Below, piece after piece: positions 1-5,896 of a stretch of 5,896 nucleotides of DNA (positions are counted from its first letter, which is position 1; each line of letters opens with the position of its first letter). The translations under genes were made by a program, and so were the position numbers. The stretch is from assembly GCA_903954205.1 (NCBI GenBank), contig CAJBMR010000062.1, positions 1 through 5,896 of the forward strand. Reading direction: 5' to 3'. Source of the DNA: an uncultured bacterium (GTDB taxonomy: Bacteria; Actinomycetota; Actinomycetes; S36-B12). Below the pieces are notes generated by a model. The model was not told where the DNA came from and made no database searches. It saw only the letters and a program-made list of their open reading frames with translations.

Positions 1-486
1 GCAGCCGCGACCGTGCGCGCCGAGCGCGGCCTCATCTGCGCGATAGGCGGCTACCCCTCACGGGGGTGCGCCGATGTCATCGCGGATCCGACGCCCACGC
101 CGACGAAGTCACCGAAGCCTTCGCCCAAGCCCTCGCGCTCCCCAGAGCCGACGACGCCCACCGCGAGCATCTCGACGCAGCCTGCACCTGAGCCGACCGC
201 GTCGCCGACGACAGCGCCCGCCCCCGCACAGGCTTCGTCGACTACGCCGACGCCGAGCCCGACACCGTCAAGCCCGCAACCCTCCACGTCCTCGACAGAA
301 TCCACGAGTGCACTACCCGTGACGCCGTCCCCCACACCAAGCGCGACGTACTCCTTGCTCACCGCTCCTCTCGAGGAGCCGCCGAGCGAGAGCGGCGCGG
401 GCGGTGCGCTCGTGGCCGGCATCGCGGTGGTCGGCATCGCCGGGCTCGGCGGCGCCGCGATCCTGCGCATGCGACGGAACTCGTGA
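1..486 (+). CDS. C-terminal part of a stalked, membrane-anchored surface protein
   Basis: The frame is open from the left edge, so this is a 3' fragment. A GTG at 13 could start an ORF, but what follows is not a signal peptide, so the true start is probably upstream. The first ~28 visible codons (to ~87) look like the end of a folded domain and include two cysteines (codons at 37 and 67). Next comes a Pro/Thr/Ser-rich stalk (88-348), a short acidic stretch (ending EEPPSESG), one hydrophobic Gly/Ala/Val helix (about 400-465) and the basic tail RMRRNS. No LPXTG sortase motif is seen, so I infer a protein held in the membrane by its C-terminal helix with the N-terminal part outside, the stalk crossing the wall. 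Its stop overlaps the ATG of ecfT by 1 nt (TGATG), placing it in the corrinoid uptake operon. I infer a role in capturing or presenting substrate. Related actinobacterial operons can encode prenyltransferase-repeat or DUF4430 (transcobalamin-like) proteins, but no such domain is visible here. Confidence 0.72.
   Translation, partial: AAATVRAERGLICAIGGYPSRGCADVIADPTPTPTKSPKPSPKPSRSPEPTTPTASISTQPAPEPTASPTTAPAPAQASSTTPTPSPTPSSPQPSTSSTESTSALPVTPSPTPSATYSLLTAPLEEPPSESGAGGALVAGIAVVGIAGLGGAAILRMRRNS
88..348 (+). repeat. Low-complexity Pro/Thr/Ser-rich stalk coding region
   Basis: This stretch encodes ~87 residues made almost entirely of Pro, Thr, Ser and Ala, with recurring PTP, PSP and SPTP units and a few Lys/Arg near its start. 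It shows no exact tandem unit, only a biased composition, and produces spurious open frames on both strands. Such stalks are typical of wall-spanning regions in Gram-positive surface proteins and are often length-variable and glycosylated. That last point is family knowledge, not something visible here. Confidence 0.8.
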
Positions 487-1700
487 TGGCCCGCTCGCAG
501 ACGCCGGAGCAGGCGCCACAGCACCCCGGGGACCTCACCGATTCGTTCTGTGGTCCAGATGTGCCACCCGGTGGCACCTTTCGACCACAGAAGCACCGTC
601 GGGCCACGCGCTTGCCGCGACTGCTTCACCCCGGTGCCTGGTGGCTGTGGGCCGCGGGACTCGCGGTAGCCGCATCGCGCACCACCAATCCGATCCTGCT
701 GCTCCTCATCGTGGCCGTCGCGGGATACGTCGTGTCCGCCCGTCGCAGTCCATCACCCTGGGCGCGATCCTTCAGCGTCTTCCTCAAGCTCGGTCTCATC
801 GTCATCGCGATCCGCGTCGTCTTCCAGGCGATCGTCGCGGCCCCCATCGGCACCACCGTGATCTTCACGCTCCCCGCACTCACGCTCCCCGAGGTCATGG
901 CGGGCGTGCGGCTGGGCGGTGCCGTGACGCTCGAGTCACTGGTCGCCGCCCTCTACGACGGCATGCGCCTAGCCGCGATCCTCATCTGCGTGGGTGCCGC
1001 CAACTCGCTTGCATCACCCGCGCGACTGCTCAAGGCCGTGCCTGCGGCGCTCTACGAGTTCGGACTCTCCGTCGTCGTCGCGGTGACGTTCGCACCACAA
1101 CTCGTCGCCGATCTGGACCGCGTGCGCACGTCTCGACGCCTGCGCGGCCGCACCGTGGGCGGCGTACGCGGCACAGCTGCCGTGGCCCTGCCCGTCCTCG
1201 AAGGCGCGCTCGAACGCTCGGTGACCCTCGCCGCCGCCATGGACTCACGCGGCTACGGCCGTCAGGCCCAGCGCAGCCCGCTTGTCCGGCATCTCACAGC
1301 GGCGGCGCTGCTCGGCGCACTCGTCCTCGTCGTCATCGGCGCCTACGCACTTCTCGACGCGTCGGCGCCCGCGGTGATGGGGCTGCCGATGCTGACCCTT
1401 GGGTTCGCGCTCGGAATCACGGGCTTCGATCTGGCAGGCCGCCGTTCGGTGCGGACGCGCTACCGGCCCGACCCCTGGTCATGGCCGGAATGGGGTGTGA
1501 CGCTGTGCGCCGCCGCGACAGCCGCCACACTCCTCGCCATGAGCGTCGCGGGAGTGCCCGGTCTCATCGCCCCCGTGGATCCCCTCGGCTGGCCAGCGGT
1601 GCCCCTGCTTGCGGTCGTGGGCATCCTCGTGAGCGTGCTTCCCGCGCTCATCGCACCACCGGCTCCCGGCACGCGACTGCGCGGGGAGGTGGGCACATGA
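486..1700 (+). CDS. ecfT: Energy-coupling factor transporter transmembrane protein EcfT
   Basis: This is the membrane coupling subunit of an ECF importer; it links ATPase motion to the S component. From ATG 486 it is 404 aa. The first helices begin near residue 52 (WWLWAAG, then ILLLLIVAVAGY). Both Arg-Gly coupling motifs that contact the ATPases are present: SRRLRG (Arg about 220) and DSRGYG (Arg about 255). After them come further hydrophobic segments and the motif RTRYRPDPW, giving a longer C-terminus than the ~260 aa of a minimal EcfT. ATG 486 overlaps the upstream stop (TGATG); GTG 483 is an in-frame alternative. The start is uncertain, because residues ~21-36 are encoded by a 47-nt palindrome and the conserved-looking part begins only near LPRLLHPGAWW. 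TTG 612 is a possible later start, though it lacks a visible ribosome binding site. The stop overlaps the ATPase start (ATGA). Family call is firm, start is not. Confidence 0.93.
   Translation: MARSQTPEQAPQHPGDLTDSFCGPDVPPGGTFRPQKHRRATRLPRLLHPGAWWLWAAGLAVAASRTTNPILLLLIVAVAGYVVSARRSPSPWARSFSVFLKLGLIVIAIRVVFQAIVAAPIGTTVIFTLPALTLPEVMAGVRLGGAVTLESLVAALYDGMRLAAILICVGAANSLASPARLLKAVPAALYEFGLSVVVAVTFAPQLVADLDRVRTSRRLRGRTVGGVRGTAAVALPVLEGALERSVTLAAAMDSRGYGRQAQRSPLVRHLTAAALLGALVLVVIGAYALLDASAPAVMGLPMLTLGFALGITGFDLAGRRSVRTRYRPDPWSWPEWGVTLCAAATAATLLAMSVAGVPGLIAPVDPLGWPAVPLLAVVGILVSVLPALIAPPAPGTRLRGEVGT
546..592. repeat. 47-nt near-perfect palindrome (REP/MITE-like hairpin)
   Basis: The sequence is symmetric about base 569. 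Outer arms TTCTGTGGTC (546-555) and GACCACAGAA (583-592) are exact reverse complements, as are inner arms GTGCCACC (561-568) and GGTGGCAC (570-577). The five bases between arms on each side add two A-T pairs and one G-T wobble, so 21 of 23 positions can pair. It begins 60 nt after the surface-protein stop, inside the predicted N-terminus of ecfT. No T-run follows, so it is not a classical intrinsic terminator. It could be a dispersed extragenic palindrome, an mRNA-stabilising hairpin, or a translation control element; the sequence alone does not decide. Confidence 0.85.
1683..1692 (+). promoter_or_regulatory. Strong ribosome binding site for the ECF ATPase gene
   Basis: GGGGAGGTGG lies inside the end of ecfT. 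Its GGAGG core (1685-1689) sits 7 nt before ATG 1697. It is the best Shine-Dalgarno match at any gene junction in the window and settles the start of the ATPase gene, against reading the much longer open frame that continues upstream through ecfT. Confidence 0.75.
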
Positions 1701-3331
1701 CGCCCATCATCGAGTTCGAGTCGGTCACGATCACCTACGCCGGCGCCGAACGCCCCGCTCTGGCGAATGTCGACCTGTCGATCGGCGAGGGCGAGCTCGT
1801 GCTGGTCATCGGCCAGACCGGCAGCGGGAAGACCACGCTGCTGCGCGCCATCAACGGCCTGGTTCCGCACTTCACCGGCGGCACGCTCGCCGGCAACGTG
1901 CGCGTCGCCGGACGCGACACCTCCACGCACCATCCGCGGGATCTCGCCGATGTGGTCGGCGTCGTCCCCCAGGATCCGCTGTCGTCCTTCGTCACCGACA
2001 CGGTGGAGGAGGAATTGGCCTACGGCATGGAGTGCCTGGGAGTCTCGCCAGCCATCATGCGCCGCCGCGTGGAGGAGACGCTCGACCTGCTCGGCCTGGC
2101 CGACGTACGCGACCGCGCACTGATGAGCCTCTCCGGCGGTCAGCGTCAGCGCGTCGCCATCGGAGCCGTGCTCACGGCGCATCCCCGTGTGCTGGTGCTC
2201 GACGAACCGACGAGTGCACTCGATCCCGGTGCAGCGGAGGAAGTCCTCGCCGTGCTCCAGCGCCTCGTCCACGACCTCGGCATCACGGTCGTCCTCGCCG
2301 AGCACCGCCTCGAGCGAGTCCTGGAGTATGCCGACCGCGTCATCCACGTGCCCGGGGATGCGCGCCCACTTGTCGTCGGCACGCCGGCTGACGTCATGAT
2401 CTCGTCGCCGGTCGCACCCCCCGTGGTGCGCTTGGGTCAGATGGCGGAGTGGTCGCCCCTTCCCCTGTCGGTGCGCGACGCACGACGCCAGGCACGTGAC
2501 CTGCGCACACGCCTGGAGCAGCGCCCAGCGCGCACGATCCCCGTGCGGGAGCAGCAAGACACGGTCGTCACCGTCGAGCGGACGCGCGCCTCCTACGGCC
2601 GCGTCCCCGCACTGCGCGGTGTCACTCTCGATATCGCGAAGGGCGAGATCGTCGCCCTTATGGGCCGCAATGGCGCGGGCAAGTCGACGCTGCTGTCCAC
2701 ACTGGTGGGACTACGCCGACCCGATGCGGGCACGGTCCGCATCGACGGAGTGGACCCCGCCACTCTCACCGGCCCGCGGCTCATCGGCCGCATCGGCCTG
2801 GTGCCCCAGGACAGCACCGACCTCCTGCAGCGCGACTCCGTGGCGGCGGAGTGCGCCGACGCCGACCGAGACGCAGGTGTGGAACCCGGCACAACCGCTG
2901 AGCTCCTTGCTCGGATCGCACCCGAGATTCCCGCCGACGCACACCCGCGCGATCTATCCGAAGGCCAGCGACTGGTGCTGGCTCTCGCCGTAGTCCTCGT
3001 GGCCACGCCCGCGGTACTCCTGCTGGACGAGCCCACGCGCGGGCTCGACTACCCGACCAAGGAGCGCCTGTCCACACTCCTGCGCGACCTCGCCGCGAGT
3101 GGTCACGCGATCGTCGTCGCCACGCACGACGTCGAACTCGCCGCCGAGACAGCCACTCGCGTCGTCGTCCTCGCCGATGGCGAGGTCGTGGCTGATGGCC
3201 CCACCGCCGAGGTGCTCGTCGGCTCACCACTCTTCGCACCCCAGGTGGCAAAGGTGCTCGTGGGCCCGGAAGGCACGGATGTGCCGCTCACGGTGACCGA
3301 GGTGCGCCAGGCACTGGCGGTGATCGGATGA
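1697..3331 (+). CDS. ecfA: Fused double ATP-binding protein of an ECF transporter (EcfA-EcfA')
   Basis: This 544-aa protein carries both nucleotide-binding domains, which are separate EcfA1 and EcfA2 subunits in many Firmicutes. It powers import from the cytoplasmic face, bound to EcfT. Domain 1 has Walker A GQTGSGKT (39-46), a Q-loop in VPQDP, signature LSGGQ (145-149), Walker B ending LDEP (Asp169, Glu170) and switch His203. A linker of ~70 residues includes WSPLPLSVRDARR. Domain 2 has Walker A GRNGAGKS (323-330), Q-loop VPQDS, signature LSEGQ (420-424), LDEP (Asp444, Glu445) and His477. Both catalytic sets look complete; the LSEGQ variant makes the two ATP sites non-identical. ATG 1697 overlaps the ecfT stop and has a strong ribosome binding site. 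The same frame is open far upstream, but that Arg-rich stretch is a shadow of ecfT. The gene's own stop overlaps the S-component ATG (ATGA), implying translational coupling. Confidence 0.95.
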   Translation: MTPIIEFESVTITYAGAERPALANVDLSIGEGELVLVIGQTGSGKTTLLRAINGLVPHFTGGTLAGNVRVAGRDTSTHHPRDLADVVGVVPQDPLSSFVTDTVEEELAYGMECLGVSPAIMRRRVEETLDLLGLADVRDRALMSLSGGQRQRVAIGAVLTAHPRVLVLDEPTSALDPGAAEEVLAVLQRLVHDLGITVVLAEHRLERVLEYADRVIHVPGDARPLVVGTPADVMISSPVAPPVVRLGQMAEWSPLPLSVRDARRQARDLRTRLEQRPARTIPVREQQDTVVTVERTRASYGRVPALRGVTLDIAKGEIVALMGRNGAGKSTLLSTLVGLRRPDAGTVRIDGVDPATLTGPRLIGRIGLVPQDSTDLLQRDSVAAECADADRDAGVEPGTTAELLARIAPEIPADAHPRDLSEGQRLVLALAVVLVATPAVLLLDEPTRGLDYPTKERLSTLLRDLAASGHAIVVATHDVELAAETATRVVVLADGEVVADGPTAEVLVGSPLFAPQVAKVLVGPEGTDVPLTVTEVRQALAVIG

Positions 3332-4251
3332 CCGCCATGCACATGGGCGCGAAGTCGTGGGCCGCCGTCATCCTCGCTACCGCGGTGGGCGTGATCGCCT
3401 TCGGCTGGCCCTTCCTCGCCGAGCCCGGTTCGACCGCGGTCGCGCATGCCACCGATGCGCCCTGGGTCTTCGCGGCCGTGGTGCCCCTGGTCCTGCTCGT
3501 CGTGCTCGCACAGGTCGCCGACGGAGGCATGGACGCCAAGGCCATCGCGGTCCTCGGCGTCCTCGCTGCGGTCGTGTGCATCCTGCGCCCCCTCGGCGCG
3601 GGGACAGCCGGGCTCGAGCCCATCTGGTTCGTCATCATCCTCGGCGGACGCGCTCTCGGCCCGGGATTCGGCTTCTCGCTGGGAGCACTGTCACTCGCCG
3701 CGTCCGCGCTCATCACCGGCGGTGTCGGGCCGTGGCTGCCCTTCCAGATGATCGCGGCGGCATGGGTGGGCCTCGGCGCAGGGCTCCTTCCGCAATGGCC
3801 CGGCGGGTCGGCACAGCCGACCCTGTCGGGCTCGAGAGGTCGTGCTGAGATCGCGATGCTCGCGGCGTACGGCCTCGTCGCCTCCATGGCCTACGGCCTC
3901 GTGATGAACCTGTGGTTCTGGCCCTTCCTCGGAGGGCTGGAGGCCACGGCGTACTCCCCCGCCATCCTCTTCGACCCCGGCGCACCCGTATCGGAGAACC
4001 TCGCGCGGTGGTTGGCCTTCTCACTCGTCACCTCACTGGGATGGGACATCCCGCGCGGGGTGCTCACCGCTGTACTCATCCTCATCGCGGGTCGCCCGAT
4101 GCTCACCGCATTGGCACGCGCATCGCGACGAGCCAACTTCACACCGGCGGTCACCTTCATCCCTGCCGCCGCCCCTGAGCGGCCTCTCGTGGCGTCCGCA
4201 CAGGGCGTGCCGGCGACATCGGGCACCACTGGGCACAGTGAGTCGCCGTGA
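3328..4251 (+). CDS. ECF transporter S component, probably corrinoid-specific (CbrT-like)
   Basis: This 307-aa integral membrane protein has about six or seven hydrophobic segments, roughly residues 10-30, 46-65, 70-88, 99-128, 138-156, 176-200 and 228-257. A core motif GGRALGPGFGF (106-116), followed by GPWLPFQM (134-141), resembles S components of the CbrT type. It would bind the substrate in the membrane and deliver it through EcfT/EcfA. Cobalamin or cobinamide as substrate is inferred from the adjoining cobU-cobT genes, not from binding residues. The charged-to-polar C-terminal tail after ~residue 265 (about 40 residues, Pro/Ala/Thr-rich) is probably disordered. ATG 3328 overlaps the ATPase stop (ATGA); ATG 3337 is an alternative start three codons in. 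No clear ribosome binding site is seen, consistent with coupled translation. Family call as an S component is good; the exact substrate is moderate. Confidence 0.85.
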   Translation: MTAMHMGAKSWAAVILATAVGVIAFGWPFLAEPGSTAVAHATDAPWVFAAVVPLVLLVVLAQVADGGMDAKAIAVLGVLAAVVCILRPLGAGTAGLEPIWFVIILGGRALGPGFGFSLGALSLAASALITGGVGPWLPFQMIAAAWVGLGAGLLPQWPGGSAQPTLSGSRGRAEIAMLAAYGLVASMAYGLVMNLWFWPFLGGLEATAYSPAILFDPGAPVSENLARWLAFSLVTSLGWDIPRGVLTAVLILIAGRPMLTALARASRRANFTPAVTFIPAAAPERPLVASAQGVPATSGTTGHSESP

Positions 4252-5618
4252 TGGAGGTCATCGTCCTCGGCACCGGTGCCGCTGATGGGTGGCCGAGTCC
4301 CTTCTGCGAGTGCCTGTCGTGCGCCGACATGCGCCAACACCGACGCGTCCGCACGCCCACCGCGGCACTGATCGACGGAGCCATCCTCATCGACGCCGGG
4401 CCCGCTGTGCCGTCAGCCGTCGCCCGCGCCGGACGCTCCCTGCGCGACGTGCACCACGTCCTTGTGACACACGCGCATCCCGACCATCTCGATCCGGCAC
4501 TGCTGCTGTGGCTGGACTGGAATCCCACGCCCCACACCCTCCACGTGTGGGGGCCACCCGCGGTCGTGCGCGCCTGCCGCGACTGGATCGGTCCGCGCAC
4601 CCCCGTCGAGCTGCACGAAGTGTCGCCGGGAGATGTCCTTGCTCTGCCGACGCCGGGAGGCACCTACGGCGCGTCCGTGATCGCGGCGCGCCATCAGGGC
4701 TGCACGCCTGATGAGGTGGCAGCCGAGGCCGTGCTCTACGACGTCGCCTGCCCCACGGGCGGACGCCTGCTCTACGCGACCGACACGGGCCTGATCGACG
4801 ACGTGGAGTCGCTGCGCGATGCGGCGTACGACGTGATCCTCGTCGAGGAGACCTTCGGAGATCACCTCGACCACGGCACCGGTCACCTCGACATGTCGAC
4901 ACTGCCCGTGATGCTCGACCGACTGACTCACGTCGGTGCACGCACCGATTCGTCGCAGGTCGTCGCGGTGCACCTCGGTCATCACAATCCACCCGAGGCA
5001 CTGCTGCGCGACCGACTCGCAGTGATGGGCGTGCGACTCGTCGACGACGGCGCCGTCCTCGGCGCACCGCGACGCGAGCTCATCCTCGGCGGTGCGAGAT
5101 CCGGCAAGTCCCGGGAGGCAGAGCGACGTGCACGTAACTACGCCGCCGTCACCTACATCGCCACCGCAGCGGATCGCCCAGGGGATGCCGAATGGGCCGC
5201 ACGTGTCGAGGCCCATCGCGTGCGCCGACCTGCTCACTGGCGCACGGTCGAGGGACCGGATCGGGTGATCTCGACCCTGCGGGATGCCCCGGCAGGTTCG
5301 GCCGTGCTCGTCGACTGCCTCACGCTGTGGCTGACCGGAGTGCTCGACGCAGCCTCCCCCGCGTGGGACGACGAAGTGGCCCTCGACGTCGGAGCGCAGG
5401 CCGCGACCAAGGACCTGATCGATGCGATCTGCGCGGCACAGGCCAGCGTGTTCCTGGTGAGTAACGAGGTCGGCATGGGTGTCGTGCCCGCGACGCGCGC
5501 GGGCAGGCTCTTCGCTGACCTCCTCGGACGCGTGCACCAGGAGGTCGCGGGTGCCTGCGACAGTGTCACGCTCATGGTCGCCGGGCGCGGCCTCGAGATC
5601 GGAGAGCGCCGTGGCTGA
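4251..5618 (+). CDS. cobU: Metallo-beta-lactamase-fold hydrolase fused to adenosylcobinamide kinase/guanylyltransferase
   Basis: This is a 455-aa two-domain cytoplasmic protein. Residues 1 to ~265 form a metallo-beta-lactamase fold: LGTG near the start, HAHPDH (74-79), His148, Asp178 in YATDTG, and HLGHHNPP (241-248). CxCxxC (Cys19, Cys21, Cys24) matches the structural zinc site of PhnP-type phosphodiesterases. Residues ~277-455 are CobU/CobP: P-loop GGARSGKS (280-287), AARVEAHRVRRPAHWRT with His322 as likely equivalent of the conserved family His, DCLTLWLTG, and NEVGMG (405-410). The CobU part phosphorylates adenosylcobinamide and then forms adenosylcobinamide-GDP. The hydrolase activity is unknown; removing the phosphate of alpha-ribazole phosphate or acting on a phosphodiester of the nucleotide loop are guesses. 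ATG 4251 overlaps the previous stop (TGATG); GTG 4248 is an alternative. The 3' end overlaps cobT by 8 nt. Similar fusions are, to my recollection, common in actinobacteria. Confidence 0.93.
   Translation: MEVIVLGTGAADGWPSPFCECLSCADMRQHRRVRTPTAALIDGAILIDAGPAVPSAVARAGRSLRDVHHVLVTHAHPDHLDPALLLWLDWNPTPHTLHVWGPPAVVRACRDWIGPRTPVELHEVSPGDVLALPTPGGTYGASVIAARHQGCTPDEVAAEAVLYDVACPTGGRLLYATDTGLIDDVESLRDAAYDVILVEETFGDHLDHGTGHLDMSTLPVMLDRLTHVGARTDSSQVVAVHLGHHNPPEALLRDRLAVMGVRLVDDGAVLGAPRRELILGGARSGKSREAERRARNYAAVTYIATAADRPGDAEWAARVEAHRVRRPAHWRTVEGPDRVISTLRDAPAGSAVLVDCLTLWLTGVLDAASPAWDDEVALDVGAQAATKDLIDAICAAQASVFLVSNEVGMGVVPATRAGRLFADLLGRVHQEVAGACDSVTLMVAGRGLEIGERRG
5601..5606 (+). promoter_or_regulatory. 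Ribosome binding site for cobT
   Basis: GGAGAG inside the 3' end of the cobU fusion lies 4 nt before GTG 5611. The spacing is short but workable, and it supports GTG 5611 as the cobT start, giving an 8-nt overlap with the upstream gene. Confidence 0.55.
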
Positions 5619-5896
5619 CGACACCGGTCCTGATGACATCGTCGCCGAGGTCGTCGCCCGCATCGACTGGCCCGATCGCGCTGTCGCACAGGCAGCCACG
5701 TCAAGGTGGCGATCGCTGACCAAGCCCGAGGGAGCACTGGGACGCCTGGAGGATCTCGGCACCTGGTGGGCCTCGGTGCGCGGCGAGTGCCCGCCGGCGC
5801 CGCCCCAGCGACCCGTGCTGCTCATCGTTGCCGGTGACCATGGTGTCGCTCGGACAGCCCGCACATCCGCCTATCCGCCCGAGGTGACCGCGCAGA
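5611..5896 (+). CDS. cobT: Nicotinate-nucleotide:dimethylbenzimidazole phosphoribosyltransferase, N-terminal part
   Basis: The gene runs off the right edge; 95 codons are visible. CobT transfers phosphoribose from nicotinate mononucleotide to a lower-ligand base such as 5,6-dimethylbenzimidazole, giving alpha-ribazole 5'-phosphate for the cobamide nucleotide loop. The family is recognised from LTKPEGALGRLEDLG starting at residue 36, the core strand and loop VLLIVAGDHGV (AGDHGV at 74-79), and SAYPPEVTAQ at the visible end (86-95). The catalytic Glu and lower-ligand pocket lie beyond the window, so completeness and base preference cannot be judged. GTG 5611 is chosen because it follows a GGAGAG site and gives the expected short N-terminal helix before the LTKP motif. 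Its 8-nt overlap with cobU fits a single transcript; cobS would be a natural next gene. Confidence 0.95.
   Translation, partial: MADDTGPDDIVAEVVARIDWPDRAVAQAATSRWRSLTKPEGALGRLEDLGTWWASVRGECPPAPPQRPVLLIVAGDHGVARTARTSAYPPEVTAQ

Noticed and set aside
53..67. Small hairpin ACCCC-TCACG-GGGGT near the left edge
   Set aside because: Only 5 bp, within an open coding frame, with no T-run; too weak to call a terminator.
536..598. CACCG at 536-540 and 594-598 as a target-site duplication around the palindrome
   Set aside because: Five bases match easily by chance, the spacing to the two arms is uneven (5 versus 1 nt), and a 58-nt insertion would have shifted the ecfT frame.
546..610. The palindrome as an intrinsic transcription terminator
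   Set aside because: No T-run follows the right arm and the operon clearly continues in the same direction; partial attenuation cannot be excluded but has no sequence support.
51..629. 192-codon antisense open frame with Gly/Val repeats
   Set aside because: The repetitive Gly/Val sequence is just the complement of the Pro/Thr stalk coding region on the + strand.
404..1696. The ATPase frame stays open for ~430 codons upstream, suggesting a giant 975-aa protein
   Set aside because: The upstream part is Arg/His/Pro-rich with no ABC or membrane features, as expected of a shifted frame in GC-rich DNA, and it lies over a convincing ecfT. ATG 1697 has a strong ribosome binding site and begins the ABC domain.
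1460..2557. 365-codon antisense open frame opposite ecfT/ecfA
   Set aside because: No domain recognised; it lies opposite well-conserved ABC motifs, so it is most simply a shadow.
4530..4552. Hairpin with 8-bp arms CCCCACAC / GTGTGGGG
   Set aside because: It lies inside the hydrolase domain and encodes an ordinary strand (TLHVWGPP) typical of the fold; no T-run follows. Probably coincidental in GC-rich coding DNA.
4413..5864. 483-codon antisense open frame opposite cobU-cobT
   Set aside because: It crosses two clearly functional genes, shows no recognisable domain and has the composition of a complement-strand shadow in high-GC DNA.

Overview
The window is GC-rich and gene-dense. Five genes lie on the + strand, each overlapping the next by 1 to 8 nt. 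Composition, C-rich wobble positions and family resemblance point to a high-GC actinobacterium. An Actinomyces/Schaalia-like relative is plausible, but this is a low-confidence guess from sequence alone. No rRNA, tRNA, CRISPR array or transposase gene was found.

Layout: (1) 1-486 is the C-terminal part of an exported surface protein, with a Pro/Thr/Ser-rich stalk, one transmembrane helix and a short basic tail. (2) 486-1700 is an EcfT-type transmembrane coupling protein. Its first ~110 nt contain a 47-nt near-perfect palindrome (546-592). (3) 1697-3331 is a fused double ATPase (EcfA-EcfA'). (4) 3328-4251 is an ECF substrate-binding S component. (5) 4251-5618 is a fusion of a PhnP-like metallo-beta-lactamase-fold hydrolase with adenosylcobinamide kinase/guanylyltransferase (CobU/CobP). 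(6) 5611-5896 is the N-terminal part of nicotinate-nucleotide:dimethylbenzimidazole phosphoribosyltransferase (CobT), cut by the window edge.

Together these look like a corrinoid (vitamin B12/cobinamide) capture, import and nucleotide-loop assembly operon. A surface protein may present the corrinoid, the ECF transporter (S + T + A-A') imports it, CobU activates adenosylcobinamide to the GDP form, and CobT makes alpha-ribazole phosphate. CobS, which joins the two halves, would be expected downstream but is not visible. No corrin-ring synthesis gene is present here, so salvage is the simplest reading. The transporter's substrate rests on context, because S-component specificity cannot be read directly from the sequence.

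Two features deserve most attention. One is the long palindrome at the surface-protein/transporter boundary, which raises doubt about the EcfT start and could set the expression ratio of the two genes. The other is the hydrolase domain fused to CobU, whose role in cobamide salvage is an open question. There are no gene-free stretches longer than 300 nt.
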